Assembly (NCBI RefSeq): GCF_025399795.1 | Contig: NZ_JAODTZ010000046.1 | Span: forward strand, 25,604-89,603 | Length of the DNA stretch: 64,000 bases | From: Streptomyces rhizosphaerihabitans | GTDB taxonomy: Bacteria; Actinomycetota; Actinomycetes; Streptomycetales; Streptomycetaceae | Reading direction: 5' to 3' | Shown: piece after piece, positions 7,948-16,470 of the stretch | How positions within the stretch are numbered: the stretch's first letter is position 1 | Layout: every line of letters begins with the position of its first letter | The notes under the pieces: generated by a model | Database searches by the model: none | Told to the model about the DNA's origin: nothing | The model's input: the letters and a program-made list of their open reading frames with translations, nothing else | Program-made: the position numbers and the translations under genes

Positions 7948-8738
7948 CCCACTTCTCCCTGCCGGTCCTTGTTGGCGGTGGCGGCGTCGAGGAAGGCGGG
8001 CCGCTCGCCGCCTCCGTGGACGAGGATCGAGGCGCCGCTGATGTACGCGGCGGCGTCCGAGGCGAGGAACACGGCGGCGGCGCCGACGTCGGACGGCCGG
8101 GCGAGGCGGCCGAGGGGGACGGTGCGGGCGACGGCGGCGACGCCGTCCTCGCCGCCGTAGTGCAGATGGGCCAGTTCGGTGCGGACCATGCCGACGACCA
8201 GGGTGTTGACCCGGATCTCCGGTGCCCATTCGACGGCCATCGAGCGGGCCAGGTTCTCCAGTCCGGCCTTGGCCGCGCCGTAGGCCGCCGAACCGGGCGA
8301 GGGGCGCGACCCGCTCACGCTGCCGATCATCACGATCGAGCCCCGGGCCCGCCTGAGATGTTCGTACGCGGCGATCGACGCGGTGAGCGGGACGGTGAGG
8401 TTGAGCTCGATCACCCGGGCATGCCGCTCGGCGTCCGCCTCGGCGAGGGGCCGGTAGGGGGCGCCGCCCGCGTTGTTGACCAGGACGTCGAGCCGGGGCA
8501 GGGCGTCGAAGAAGGCCCGCACGGCGGCCGGGTCGCGCAGGTCGACGGGGACGAAGTCGGCGCCTTCGAGGGGGACTTCGGGCGGTCGGCGGGCGCAGAC
8601 CACGACGTGTGCGCCCGCCCGCGCGAAGGCCCGTGCGATACCCGCCCCGACTCCTCGGGTGCCGCCGGTGACGACGGCGGTCCGGCCGCCGAGGTCCACG
8701 GCGGCGCCTTCGCGGTCCTCGGTGTCCACGTTGTCCAC
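7944..8738 (-). CDS. SDR oxidoreductase, Rv3549c-like (steroid-ring cluster)
   Basis: 264 residues from GTG 8738, with GGGAGG 5 nt upstream. Rossmann motif TGGTRGVGAGIARAF, then NNAGG, the Ser of GSVSGS and catalytic YGAAK; the C-terminus has SGASILVHGG typical of classical SDRs. It is the first gene of a leftward two-gene operon divergent from the echA20-like gene, the same arrangement as Rv3549c-Rv3548c in mycobacteria. Substrate is not known; a hydroxyl/keto interconversion on a ring-derived CoA ester is inferred from context. Confidence 0.88.
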   Translation of the reverse strand: MDNVDTEDREGAAVDLGGRTAVVTGGTRGVGAGIARAFARAGAHVVVCARRPPEVPLEGADFVPVDLRDPAAVRAFFDALPRLDVLVNNAGGAPYRPLAEADAERHARVIELNLTVPLTASIAAYEHLRRARGSIVMIGSVSGSRPSPGSAAYGAAKAGLENLARSMAVEWAPEIRVNTLVVGMVRTELAHLHYGGEDGVAAVARTVPLGRLARPSDVGAAAVFLASDAAAYISGASILVHGGGERPAFLDAATANKDRQGEVG

Positions 8739-8785
8739 AGGGGCCTCCCGCGCGGCCGCGATCGCTGCTAGCTTCGCATCACACC

Positions 8786-8800
8786 TAACAAACGTTTGGT
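8786..8800. promoter_or_regulatory. KstR2-like operator 1
   Basis: TAACAAACGTTTGGT lies between the divergent SDR operon and the echA20-like gene, 15 nt before the GTG at 8816. It differs by two central bases from the site at 15175-15189 and fits the mycobacterial KstR2 motif AnCAAGnnCTTGnT (recalled) with a compensated change in each half. It probably binds the TetR protein encoded at 13734-14351 and controls both directions. Confidence 0.7.
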
Positions 8801-8815
8801 GGAAAGGTAGCTGAT

Positions 8816-9574
8816 GTGCCCATGGGTGTCTCCACCTCGTCCCCGGAAAAGGGGATTTCCGTCGTCACGGTCGACTACCCGCCGGTGAACGCGCTGCCGG
8901 TGCGGGGCTGGTTCGACCTCGCCGACGCCGTGCGCGCGGCGGGCAGCGACCCCGGGATCCGCTGCGTCGTCCTCGGAGCCGAGGGGCGCGGGTTCAACGC
9001 GGGCGTCGACATCAAGGAAATGCAGCGCGACACCACGGGTCACGGCGCGCTGATCGGTGCCAACCGCGGCTGCGCGGAGGCCTTCGCTGCGGTGTACGAG
9101 TGCGAGGTGCCCGTCGTCGCGGCCGTGCACGGCTTCTGCCTGGGCGGCGGCATAGGGCTCGTGGGGAACGCGGACGCGATCGTGGCGAGCGAGGACGCCA
9201 CCTTCGGCCTGCCCGAGCTGGACCGCGGCGCGCTCGGCGCGGCCACACATCTGGCCCGGCTCGTCCCCCAGCACCTGATGCGCGCCCTGTACTACACCTC
9301 GCGCACGGCGACCGCGGCCGAGCTGCACACGCACGGCTCGGTGTGGCGGGTCGTACCGCGCGAGGAACTCCGGGCGGCCGCACTGGAGCTGGCTCGCGAG
9401 ATAGCGGCCAAGGACGGGCATCTCATCCGGCTCGCCAAGGCCGCCATCAACGGCATCGACCCCGTCGACGTGCGCCGCAGCTACCGCTTCGAGCAGGGCT
9501 TCACCTTCGAGGCCAATCTCGCCGGAGTGGCCGACCGCGTCCGTGACACCTTCGGCAAGGAGGCCCCCCGGTGA
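8816..9574 (+). CDS. echA20: enoyl-CoA hydratase/isomerase, EchA20-like
   Basis: 252-residue crotonase-fold protein. Features are the oxyanion-hole segments RGFNAGVDIKEM and HGFCLGGGIGLVGNAD and the helix FGLPELDRGALGAATHLARL. In the HIP pathway EchA20 is the ring-D-opening hydrolase acting on a CoA-linked bicyclic intermediate; this assignment rests on family resemblance and neighbours. Start GTG 8816 is preferred because GGAAAGG sits 8 nt upstream; ATG 8822 is possible. It is first in a tightly coupled four-gene operon: its TGA overlaps the GTG of the ipdA-like gene. Confidence 0.88.
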   Translation: MPMGVSTSSPEKGISVVTVDYPPVNALPVRGWFDLADAVRAAGSDPGIRCVVLGAEGRGFNAGVDIKEMQRDTTGHGALIGANRGCAEAFAAVYECEVPVVAAVHGFCLGGGIGLVGNADAIVASEDATFGLPELDRGALGAATHLARLVPQHLMRALYYTSRTATAAELHTHGSVWRVVPREELRAAALELAREIAAKDGHLIRLAKAAINGIDPVDVRRSYRFEQGFTFEANLAGVADRVRDTFGKEAPR

Positions 9575-10437
9575 GCGACAAGACCATGTCGGCGCGGGAC
9601 GTCGTCGGCCGGCTGGAGAGCGGGATGACCCTCGGCATCGGCGGCTGGGGCTCGCGCCGCAAACCGATGGCCCTGGTGAGAGCGCTGCTCCGAACCGAGA
9701 TCACCGATCTCACCGTCGTCGCGTACGGCGGCCCGGACGTCGGGCTGCTCGCCGCAGCCGGACGGATCCGCACCCTCGTCACCGCCTTCGCGACGCTCGA
9801 CTCCGTCCCGCTGGAACCGCACTACCGGGCGGCCCGCGAGCGCGGGGCGTTCGAGCTGACAGAGGTGGACGAGGCGATGTTCATGTGGGGACTGCACGCG
9901 GCGGCGAACCGGCTGCCGTTCCTCCCGGTGCGGGCGGGGCTCGGCTCGGACGTGATGCGGGTCAACCCGGGGCTGCGGACGGTCACTTCGCCGTATCCCG
10001 ACCCGGCCTCGGGGATACGGGAGGAGCTCGTCGCGATGCCCGCGCTGCGCCTGGACGCCGCCCTGGTCCACATGAACAGGGCGGACCGCCTGGGCAACGG
10101 CCAGTACCTGGGCCCGGACCCGTACTTCGACGACCTGTTCTGCGAGGCCGCGGACACGGCGTACGTCTCCTGCGAGCGGATCGTCGACACGGCGGAGCTG
10201 ACCAAGGAGGCCGCGCCGCAGACCCTGCTGCTCCAGCGGTCGCACGTGACGGGCGTGGTGGAGACACCGAACGGCGCACACTTCACCTCGTGCGTCCCGG
10301 ACTACGGGCGGGACGAGGCCTTCCAGAAGCTGTACGCGACCACGCCGTACGCCGAGTTCGCCGAGCGGTTCCTCGGCGGCGACGAACTCGCCTACCAGAG
10401 CGCCGTCCAGGCCTGGCGGAAGGAGCGGGACCAGTGA
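9571..10437 (+). CDS. ipdA: CoA-transferase-family ring hydrolase alpha subunit, IpdA-like
   Basis: 288 residues from GTG 9571, with AAGGAGG 8 nt upstream and a GTGA overlap with echA20. Class I CoA-transferase alpha fold: glycine-rich GIGGWGSRRKPMALV near residue 25, then VVAYGGPDVGLL and the FELTEVDEAMFMWGL stretch. In Mycobacterium and Rhodococcus IpdAB is not a transferase but a hydrolase opening the last steroid ring (COCHEA-CoA). Size matches Rv3551 (292 residues, from memory). Function is inferred from pairing with ipdB and the surrounding gene order. Confidence 0.88.
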   Translation: MSDKTMSARDVVGRLESGMTLGIGGWGSRRKPMALVRALLRTEITDLTVVAYGGPDVGLLAAAGRIRTLVTAFATLDSVPLEPHYRAARERGAFELTEVDEAMFMWGLHAAANRLPFLPVRAGLGSDVMRVNPGLRTVTSPYPDPASGIREELVAMPALRLDAALVHMNRADRLGNGQYLGPDPYFDDLFCEAADTAYVSCERIVDTAELTKEAAPQTLLLQRSHVTGVVETPNGAHFTSCVPDYGRDEAFQKLYATTPYAEFAERFLGGDELAYQSAVQAWRKERDQ

Positions 10438-11336
10438 GCGCCGGTCGAGCCGAGTACTGCGTGATCGCCTGTGCCGAGGCATGGCGGGACAACGGCGAGG
10501 TGCTCGCCAGCCCCATGGGCCTGATCCCCTCCATCGGCGCCCGGCTGGCCCGGCACACCTTCTCGCCCGATCTGCTGCTGACCGACGGCGAGGCGCTGCT
10601 CGTCGGCCTCGACGGCACCCCGGAGGGCTGGCTGCCGTACCGCAGACATCTGACGGCGGTGACCGGCGGGCGGCGGCACGTGATGATGGGCGCGAGCCAG
10701 ATCGACCGCTTCGGCAACCAGAACATCTCGTGCGTCGGCGACTGGTCCCGGCCCCGGCGCCAACTGCTGGGCGTGCGCGGCGCCCCGGTCAACACCCTGA
10801 ACAATCCGACCAGTTACTGGATCCCGAAGCATTCCCGACGCGTCTTCGTGGAGCGGGTCGACATGGTGTGCGGGGTGGGGTACGACCGGGCCGCCACCGC
10901 GGGCCCGAGCGCCACCCGTTTCCATCGCCTCCCCCGGGTGGTGACCGACCTCGCCGTCCTCGACTTCGCGACGCCCGACCACTCGATGCGGCTGGTGTCC
11001 GTGCACCCGGGTGTCACCGCCGAACAGGTCAGGGAGGCGACGGGGTTCGAGCTGGCGATCCCGGACGAGGTGCCGTTCACCCGTGAACCGACCCCGGAGG
11101 AGCTGGAGTTGATCCGCGCGGTGATCGACCCGAAGGGTCTGCGGAACCGGGAGGTGCCCGATCCGGAGAGCACCGCGCGGGACCGGGACATACCCGGCGG
11201 GGGCAGCGGCGCACAGAACCCGGAGACACCTGCCCGGCCCGGCGCGGCCGGCGGAGGAGACCGGGGAGTGCCCGACGAAGGCAGCGGCCCCCGGGACCGG
11301 GGCGTACCCGGTGGTTCGCGTGAGGGTGGGCGCTGA
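10434..11336 (+). CDS. ipdB: CoA-transferase-family ring hydrolase beta subunit, IpdB-like
   Basis: 300 residues from GTG 10434, overlapping the ipdA-like stop as GTGA. Class I CoA-transferase beta fold, with GLIPSIGARLARHTFSPD, QIDRFGNQNISCVG and NTLNNPTSYWIPKHS. The classical SENG catalytic tetrad of true transferases is not evident, in keeping with the hydrolase role of IpdAB. Rv3552 is about 250 residues; here the last 60 or so form a Gly/Pro/Arg/Glu-rich disordered extension with repeated RDRGVPG-like units. The stop overlaps the next start (TGATG). Confidence 0.88.
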   Translation: MSAGRAEYCVIACAEAWRDNGEVLASPMGLIPSIGARLARHTFSPDLLLTDGEALLVGLDGTPEGWLPYRRHLTAVTGGRRHVMMGASQIDRFGNQNISCVGDWSRPRRQLLGVRGAPVNTLNNPTSYWIPKHSRRVFVERVDMVCGVGYDRAATAGPSATRFHRLPRVVTDLAVLDFATPDHSMRLVSVHPGVTAEQVREATGFELAIPDEVPFTREPTPEELELIRAVIDPKGLRNREVPDPESTARDRDIPGGGSGAQNPETPARPGAAGGGDRGVPDEGSGPRDRGVPGGSREGGR

Positions 11337-12430
11337 TGGAGACCGCGCTGACGGTGCTCGTCGGCGTCCGGCATCCCATCGTGCAGACGGGTATGGGCTG
11401 GGTGGCGGGGCCCCGTCTGGTCTCGGCGACGGCGAACGCGGGCGCGCTGGGCATCCTGGCCTCCGCGACGATGACACTCGACCAGCTCCGCGACGCGGTG
11501 CGGGAGGTCAAGTCCCGTACGGATCAGCCCTTCGGTGTGAATCTGCGCGCCGACGCCGGGGACGCCGGCGACCGGGTACGGATCATCGTCGACGAGGGCG
11601 TGCGCGTCGCGTCGTTCGCGCTCGCCCCCTCCCGCGAGCTGATCGCCTCGCTGAAGGAGGCGGGCGTGGTCGTCGTGCCGTCCGTCGGCGCCCGGCGGCA
11701 CGCCGAGAAGGTGGCCGCCTGGGGCGCCGACGCGGTGATCGTGCAGGGCGGCGAGGGCGGCGGCCACACCGGGGAGGTGGCGACGAGCGTGCTGCTGCCG
11801 CAGGTGGTGGACGCCGTGGACATCCCGGTGGTGGCGGCGGGCGGCTTCCACGACGGACGGGGGCTGGTGGCGGCGCTGGCCTACGGGGCGGCGGGCATCG
11901 CGATGGGCACGCGTTTCCTGCTGACCTCCGACTCGACCGTCCCCGACGCGGTGAAGGCGAGGTATCTGGCGGCGACGGTGAAGGACGTCACCGTGACGAC
12001 GGCCGTCGACGGGCTGCCGCACCGGATGCTGCGCAGTGAGCTCGTCGACGCCCTGGAGGGGGCGGGCCGCACCAGAGCCCTCGTCCAGGCCGTGCGTCAC
12101 GCGGCCGGGTTCCGGCGGATATCCGGCCTGTCCTGGTCCCGGATGATCCGCGACGGCCTCGCCATGAAACACGGCAGGGACCTGTCCTGGAGTCAGGTCC
12201 TGCTCGCCGCCAACACCCCGATGCTCCTCAAGTCGTCGATGGTGGACGGCCGGACGGATCTCGGCGTGATGGCGTCGGGACAGGTCGCGGGAGTGATCGA
12301 GGATCTCCCGTCCTGCGCGGAACTGGTCGAGCGGGTGATGGCCGAGGCCCTCGCGGCACTCGACTCCCTACCCCGCGCGGGCGACCGGGCCCTCACGGCA
12401 CCGGATGCCGCCGCGGGCCCGGACGGGTGA
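11336..12430 (+). CDS. ipdC: nitronate monooxygenase-like FMN oxidoreductase, IpdC-like
   Basis: 364-residue TIM-barrel flavoprotein of the NMO/2-nitropropane dioxygenase family. It has HPIVQTGMGWVAGPRLVSA at the N-terminus, GGEGGGHTG at the phosphate-binding loop, then VVAAGGFHDGRGLVAALAYG and GTRFLLTSDS. In the mycobacterial cluster the same position is held by ipdC (Rv3553, about 355 residues), required for HIP-CoA breakdown. The ATG overlaps the ipdB stop in TGATG, indicating coupling. Last gene of the rightward operon, facing the thiolase gene. Confidence 0.88.
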   Translation: METALTVLVGVRHPIVQTGMGWVAGPRLVSATANAGALGILASATMTLDQLRDAVREVKSRTDQPFGVNLRADAGDAGDRVRIIVDEGVRVASFALAPSRELIASLKEAGVVVVPSVGARRHAEKVAAWGADAVIVQGGEGGGHTGEVATSVLLPQVVDAVDIPVVAAGGFHDGRGLVAALAYGAAGIAMGTRFLLTSDSTVPDAVKARYLAATVKDVTVTTAVDGLPHRMLRSELVDALEGAGRTRALVQAVRHAAGFRRISGLSWSRMIRDGLAMKHGRDLSWSQVLLAANTPMLLKSSMVDGRTDLGVMASGQVAGVIEDLPSCAELVERVMAEALAALDSLPRAGDRALTAPDAAAGPDG

Positions 12431-12436
12431 GCGCCC

Positions 12437-12480
12437 GGGCGGCCGGGGCCCGCTCACCCTGCCGCACGCCTCGGCCGCCC
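12437..12480. terminator. possible bidirectional terminator
   Basis: A 9-bp perfect inverted repeat, GGGCGGCCG at 12437-12445 and CGGCCGCCC at 12472-12480, with a 26-nt loop, sits between the converging ipdC-like and thiolase genes. The loop is long and there is no T-run, so this is only a candidate. Confidence 0.35.
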
Positions 12481-12535
12481 TGCCCGGTGTACGGGGGCCC
12501 CGCCCTCGGACGCCGCAGGGGTGGGAGGCCGGCAC

Positions 12536-13693
12536 TCAGAGCCGCTCGATGATCGTCACATTCGCCTGGCCGCCGCCCTCGCACATCGTCTGGAGTCCGA
12601 ACCGGCCGCCGGTGCGCTCCAGTTCGTGCAGCAGGGTCGTCATCAGCCGCACACCCGTGGCGCCGAGCGGGTGGCCCAGCGCGATCGCGCCGCCGTTGAC
12701 GTTGACCTTCTCCGGGTCGGCGCCGGTCTCCTTGAGCCAGGCGAGGACGACCGGGGCGAACGCCTCGTTGATCTCGACGAGATCGATGTCGCCGATGGAC
12801 ATGCCGGTCTTCTTCAGGGCGTACGCGGTGGCCGGGATGGGGGCCGAGAGCATCCGGATGGGGTCCTCGCCGCGCACCGAGAGGTGGTGCACGCGGGCAC
12901 GGGGGGTCAGGCCGTGTTCGCGGACCGCCCGTTCGGAGGCGAGCAGCATCGCGGCGGCGCCGTCGGAGACCTGGGAGGAGCAGGCGGCGGTGATGGTGCC
13001 GCCCTCGACGACGGGGTTCAGGCCGGCCATCTTCTCCAGGGTGGTGTCCCGGCGGGGTCCTTCGTCGACGGTGACCTCCCCGAACCGTACGGTCTCGCGG
13101 TCGAAGCGGCCCTCGTCGGCGGCGCGGATCGCCCGCTGGTGGGAGCGGAGGGCGAACTCCTCCTGGTCGCGGCGGCTGATGCCCCATTTGGCGGCGATGA
13201 GTTCGGCGCCGTGGAACTGGTTGACGGGGCGGTCGCCGTAGCGGGTGCGCCAGCCCTCGCTGCCCGCGAAGGGTCCCTCGGTGAGGCCGAGGGGTTCGGC
13301 GGCCTGGCGGGAGGCGAAGGCGATGGGTATCTGGCTCATGTTCTGCACGCCGCCCGCGACGACCAGGTCCTGGGTACCGGACAGGACGCCCTGGGCGGCG
13401 AAGTGCACGGCCTGCTGGGAGGACCCGCACTGGCGGTCGACGGTGACCCCCGGCACCTCCTCGGGCAGTCCGGCCGCCAGCCAGCTGGTGCGGGCGATGT
13501 CCCCGGCCTGCGGTCCGACCGTGTCCAGGCAGCCGAGGACGACGTCCTCGACTGCTGCCGGGTCCACGCCTGACCGTTCGACCAGTGCGCTGAGCACGTG
13601 CGCGCCGAGGTCGGCCGGGTGGACCCCGCTCAGCCCTCCCCTGCGCCGCCCGACGGGCGTGCGGACCGCTTCGACGATGTAGGCCTCGGCCAT
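12536..13693 (-). CDS. fadA6: acetyl-CoA acetyltransferase (thiolase), FadA6-like
   Basis: 385 residues from ATG 13693. Thiolase hallmarks: nucleophile C89 in VDRQCGSSQQA, NEAFAPV, GGAIALGHPLGATG with the catalytic His, and CEGGGQANV with the second Cys near the C-terminus. FadA6 (Rv3556c, 386 residues from memory) cleaves the keto-acyl-CoA left after IpdAB opens the last ring. It is third in the leftward ipdF-kstR2-fadA6 series, the same order as in mycobacteria; the gap to the regulator gene is about 40 bp, suggesting co-transcription. Confidence 0.92.
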   Translation of the reverse strand: MAEAYIVEAVRTPVGRRRGGLSGVHPADLGAHVLSALVERSGVDPAAVEDVVLGCLDTVGPQAGDIARTSWLAAGLPEEVPGVTVDRQCGSSQQAVHFAAQGVLSGTQDLVVAGGVQNMSQIPIAFASRQAAEPLGLTEGPFAGSEGWRTRYGDRPVNQFHGAELIAAKWGISRRDQEEFALRSHQRAIRAADEGRFDRETVRFGEVTVDEGPRRDTTLEKMAGLNPVVEGGTITAACSSQVSDGAAAMLLASERAVREHGLTPRARVHHLSVRGEDPIRMLSAPIPATAYALKKTGMSIGDIDLVEINEAFAPVVLAWLKETGADPEKVNVNGGAIALGHPLGATGVRLMTTLLHELERTGGRFGLQTMCEGGGQANVTIIERL

Positions 13694-13733
13694 GACGACT
13701 CCCTTGCGGACGTGGGTGGTTCGCGTGGTTCGC

Positions 13734-14351
13734 TTACGGCTCCTCGCGGACGGAGATGCCGTCGAGCACCATCGACAGGTACTGCCGGGCGATCTCCTCC
13801 GGGCTGTGCTGACCGCCGGGCCGGTACCAGGAGGCGGCGACCCACACGGTGTCGCGCACGAACCGGTAGGTGAGGCGGATGTCGAGGTCGGCCCGGAAGA
13901 CCTCGGCGTCGACTCCGCGTTCCAGGGTGCTCAGCCACGCCTTCTCGAAGTTGCGCTGGGATTCGGCGAGGAAGGCGAAGCGCTGCTGTGCGGCCAGGTG
14001 CCGGGCCTCCTTCTGGTAGATCGCGACGGCCGCGCGGTGCCGGTCGATCTCCCGGAAGGACTCGGTGACCAGGGCCTCCAGGGTTTCCCGGGGGCCGAGT
14101 CCGGCGTCCAGGACGGTGTCGTAGCCGTCCCAGAGCTCGTCGAGGAAGGTCCGCAGGATCTCCTCCAGCATCGATTCCTTGGAGTCGAAGTGGTAGTAGA
14201 GGCTGCCCGCGAGCATCCCGGCCTCGTCCGCGATCTTGCGTACGGTGGTGGCGTTGTAGCCCTGTTCGGCGAACACCTCGGCGGCGGTGCCGAGCAGTTC
14301 ACGGCGGCGCTCCGGGGTGGCGGTCACCTGGGGCTTCTTCTTGGTAGGCAC
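13734..14351 (-). CDS. kstR2: TetR-family repressor, KstR2-like
   Basis: 205 residues from GTG 14351. The N-terminal TetR helix-turn-helix (about residues 14-62) contains TVRKIADEAGMLAGSLYYHFDSKESML, strongly reminiscent of KstR2; the C-terminal two thirds is the all-helical ligand domain. KstR2 represses the HIP genes and is released by HIP-CoA. The matching operators at 8786 and 15175 in this window support autoregulation through the ipdF promoter and control of both rightward operons. Encoded 15 bp downstream of the ipdF-like gene. Confidence 0.88.
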   Translation of the reverse strand: MPTKKKPQVTATPERRRELLGTAAEVFAEQGYNATTVRKIADEAGMLAGSLYYHFDSKESMLEEILRTFLDELWDGYDTVLDAGLGPRETLEALVTESFREIDRHRAAVAIYQKEARHLAAQQRFAFLAESQRNFEKAWLSTLERGVDAEVFRADLDIRLTYRFVRDTVWVAASWYRPGGQHSPEEIARQYLSMVLDGISVREEP

Positions 14352-14366
14352 ACGGTCATTCTCGTC

Positions 14367-15158
14367 CTAGGCGTGCTGGCTGCTCACGGACACGACCTCG
14401 CCGGTCAGATACGAGGAGTAGCCGGAGGCGAGGAACACGATCACGTTGGCCACCTCCCAGGGTTCGGCGTACCGGCCGAAGGCCTCGCGGGCGGTCAGTT
14501 CCTCCAGCAGTTCGGGGGTGGTGACCTTCACCAGGTGGGGATGCATGGCGAGGCTGGGCGAGACGGCGTTGACCCGGACCCCGTACGCGGCGGCCTCGAC
14601 CGCGGCGCAGCGGGTGAGCGCCATGACGCCCGCCTTCGCGGCGGCGTAGTGGGCCTGTCCGGACTGGGCGCGCCAGCCGACGACGGAGGCGTTGTTGACG
14701 ACGACTCCGCCGTCGCCCCGCTCCTTGAGCCGTCGCAGTGCCGCCCGGGTGCAGCGGAACGTGCCGTTCAGTGTCACGTCGAGGACCTTCGACCACTGCT
14801 CGTCGGTCATGTCGACGAGGGGGGAGGTGCCGCCGAGGCCGGCGTTGTTGACGACGATGTCCAGTCGGCCGTGGAGGCCTGTGGCGGTGTCGAAGAGGGC
14901 CTGGACCTGGTCCTCTTCGGTGACGTCGCAGGGCAGTGCGGCGACGTTCGCGGCGCCGAACTCCGCGGCCAGGGTCTCGGCGGTCTCCTTGAGCCGGCGG
15001 CTGTGCGCGTCGCTGATCAGGACGCGCGCGCCCTCCTCCAGGAACCGGCGTGCCGTGGCCCCGCCGATGCCCGCGCCCGCCGCGGCGGTGATGACGGCGG
15101 TGCGGCCCTTCAGCAGCCCGTGCCCGGGTACGTACGCCGGACTCTCGACGTCGCTCAT
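14367..15158 (-). CDS. ipdF: SDR dehydrogenase, IpdF-like
   Basis: 263-residue SDR from ATG 15158. It has the unusual nucleotide loop TAAAGAGIGGATARR (Ala where classical SDRs have Gly), NNAGLGG, NNASVVGWRAQSGQ and catalytic YAAAK, ending SSYLTGEVVSVSSQHA. This combination closely matches Rv3559c (IpdF), the hydroxy-acyl-CoA dehydrogenase of HIP catabolism, as remembered. It is first in the leftward operon with the TetR and thiolase genes and divergent from the ipdE genes, with the operator between them. Confidence 0.9.
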   Translation of the reverse strand: MSDVESPAYVPGHGLLKGRTAVITAAAGAGIGGATARRFLEEGARVLISDAHSRRLKETAETLAAEFGAANVAALPCDVTEEDQVQALFDTATGLHGRLDIVVNNAGLGGTSPLVDMTDEQWSKVLDVTLNGTFRCTRAALRRLKERGDGGVVVNNASVVGWRAQSGQAHYAAAKAGVMALTRCAAVEAAAYGVRVNAVSPSLAMHPHLVKVTTPELLEELTAREAFGRYAEPWEVANVIVFLASGYSSYLTGEVVSVSSQHA

Positions 15159-15174
15159 GACCCCAAGCTAACCT

Positions 15175-15189
15175 ACCAAACACTTGTTA
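15175..15189. promoter_or_regulatory. KstR2-like operator 2
   Basis: The minus strand reads TAACAAGTGTTTGGT, 13 of 15 identical to operator 1. The left half equals the AnCAAG half of the recalled KstR2 consensus; the right half has one change. It lies 16 bp upstream of the ipdF-like start and in the promoter region of the ipdE-like genes, so one site could control both operons. Confidence 0.72.
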
Positions 15190-15324
15190 GGGAAGCTTGG
15201 AGTCACCCCGAAGCCCCACGCCGCAGCCGCACACCGCAGCCCGAAGCCCCACGCCGAAGCCCCGGAGGCCACCGCCGACCCGGGGCACACCGCCTCCGGA
15301 GCCCACCGCCGAAAGGTGCCGTCG

Positions 15325-16470
15325 ATGGATCTCACCCGCTCCCCCGCCGACGAGGCGTTCCGTGCCGAGGCCCGCGGCTGGCTGGACACCCATGTCCCGG
15401 CGACTGCCCTGCCCTCGCTGGAGACCGCGGAGGGCTTCGCCGCGCATCGCGCGTGGGAGGCCGAACTGGCGGCGGACCGCTGGTCGGTGGTGTCGTGGCC
15501 GACGGCGTACGGCGGCCGGGACGCGGACCTCGTGCGCTGGCTGGCCTTCGAGGAGGAGTACCACGCGGTGGGCGCGCCGGGCCGGGTCGGGCAGAACGGC
15601 ATCAGCCTCCTCGCGCCGACCCTTTTCGACCACGGCACCCCGGAGCAACGAGAGCGGGTGCTGCCGCCGATGGCGACGGGCGAGGTGGTCTGGGCGCAGG
15701 CGTGGTCCGAGCCGGAGGCGGGTTCGGACCTGGCCTCGCTGACCTCGCGGGCCGTGCGCGCGGACGGCGGCTGGCGCTTGAGCGGACAGAAGACCTGGTC
15801 GTCGCGGGCCGCGTTCGCCGACCGCGCCTTCGGCCTGTTCCGCAGCGAGCCGGGTCTGCCGAGGCCCCACCAGGGTCTGACGTATCTGATGTTCGACCTG
15901 AGCGCGCCGGGCGTCACGGTCCGCCCCATCGGGCGCCTGGACGGCAAGCCCGCCTTCGCGGAGCTGTTCCTGGACGAGGTGTTCGTCCCCGACGAGGACG
16001 TGATCGGCGAGCCGGGGCAGGGCTGGCGGGTGGCGATGTCGACGGCGGGCAACGAACGCGGTCTGACGCTGCGTTCGCCGGGCCGCTTCCTGGCCGCCGC
16101 CGACCGGCTGGCCGCGTTGTGGCACGCGCACGGCGACCCCTTCGACTCGGCCCTGCGCGACCGGGTGGCCGACGCGGTGATCGGCGCCCGCGCCTACCAG
16201 CTCTTCACGTACGCCAACGCCTCCCGGTTCCTCGAAGGCGAGGGCATCGGCCCGGAATCCAGCCTGAACAAGGTGTTCTGGTCGGAGCTCGACATCGCGC
16301 TGCACGAGACGGCCCTCGATCTGCTGGGCGCCGAGGGCGAGCTGGCGGACACCGAGTGGTCCGAGGGGCATGTCTTCTCGCTCGCGGGCCCCGTCTACGC
16401 GGGCACCAACGAGATCCAGCGCGACATCATCGCCGAGCGGCTGCTCGGCCTCCCGAAGGGCCGCCGCTGA
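15325..16470 (+). CDS. ipdE1: acyl-CoA dehydrogenase alpha-type subunit, IpdE1-like
   Basis: 381 residues from ATG 15325 (GAAAGG about 8 nt upstream). The longer frame from 15184 adds a Pro/Ala/His-rich leader that is not family-like. ACAD features: AQAWSEPEAGSDLASL flavin/substrate loop, SGQKTWSSRAAFAD, an arginine-rich middle and C-terminal GPVYAGTNEIQRDIIAERLLGLP. IpdE1 (formerly FadE30, about 385 residues) pairs with IpdE2 in a heterotetramer that dehydrogenates the propionyl side chain of 5-OH-HIP-CoA. Directly upstream of the ipdE2-like gene with a TGATG overlap. Confidence 0.88.
   Translation: MDLTRSPADEAFRAEARGWLDTHVPATALPSLETAEGFAAHRAWEAELAADRWSVVSWPTAYGGRDADLVRWLAFEEEYHAVGAPGRVGQNGISLLAPTLFDHGTPEQRERVLPPMATGEVVWAQAWSEPEAGSDLASLTSRAVRADGGWRLSGQKTWSSRAAFADRAFGLFRSEPGLPRPHQGLTYLMFDLSAPGVTVRPIGRLDGKPAFAELFLDEVFVPDEDVIGEPGQGWRVAMSTAGNERGLTLRSPGRFLAAADRLAALWHAHGDPFDSALRDRVADAVIGARAYQLFTYANASRFLEGEGIGPESSLNKVFWSELDIALHETALDLLGAEGELADTEWSEGHVFSLAGPVYAGTNEIQRDIIAERLLGLPKGRR

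Noticed and set aside
9571..11336. Ordinary succinyl-CoA:3-ketoacid or glutaconate CoA-transferase
   Set aside because: The beta subunit lacks an evident SENG motif, and the surrounding genes match the HIP cluster, where IpdAB is a ring hydrolase.
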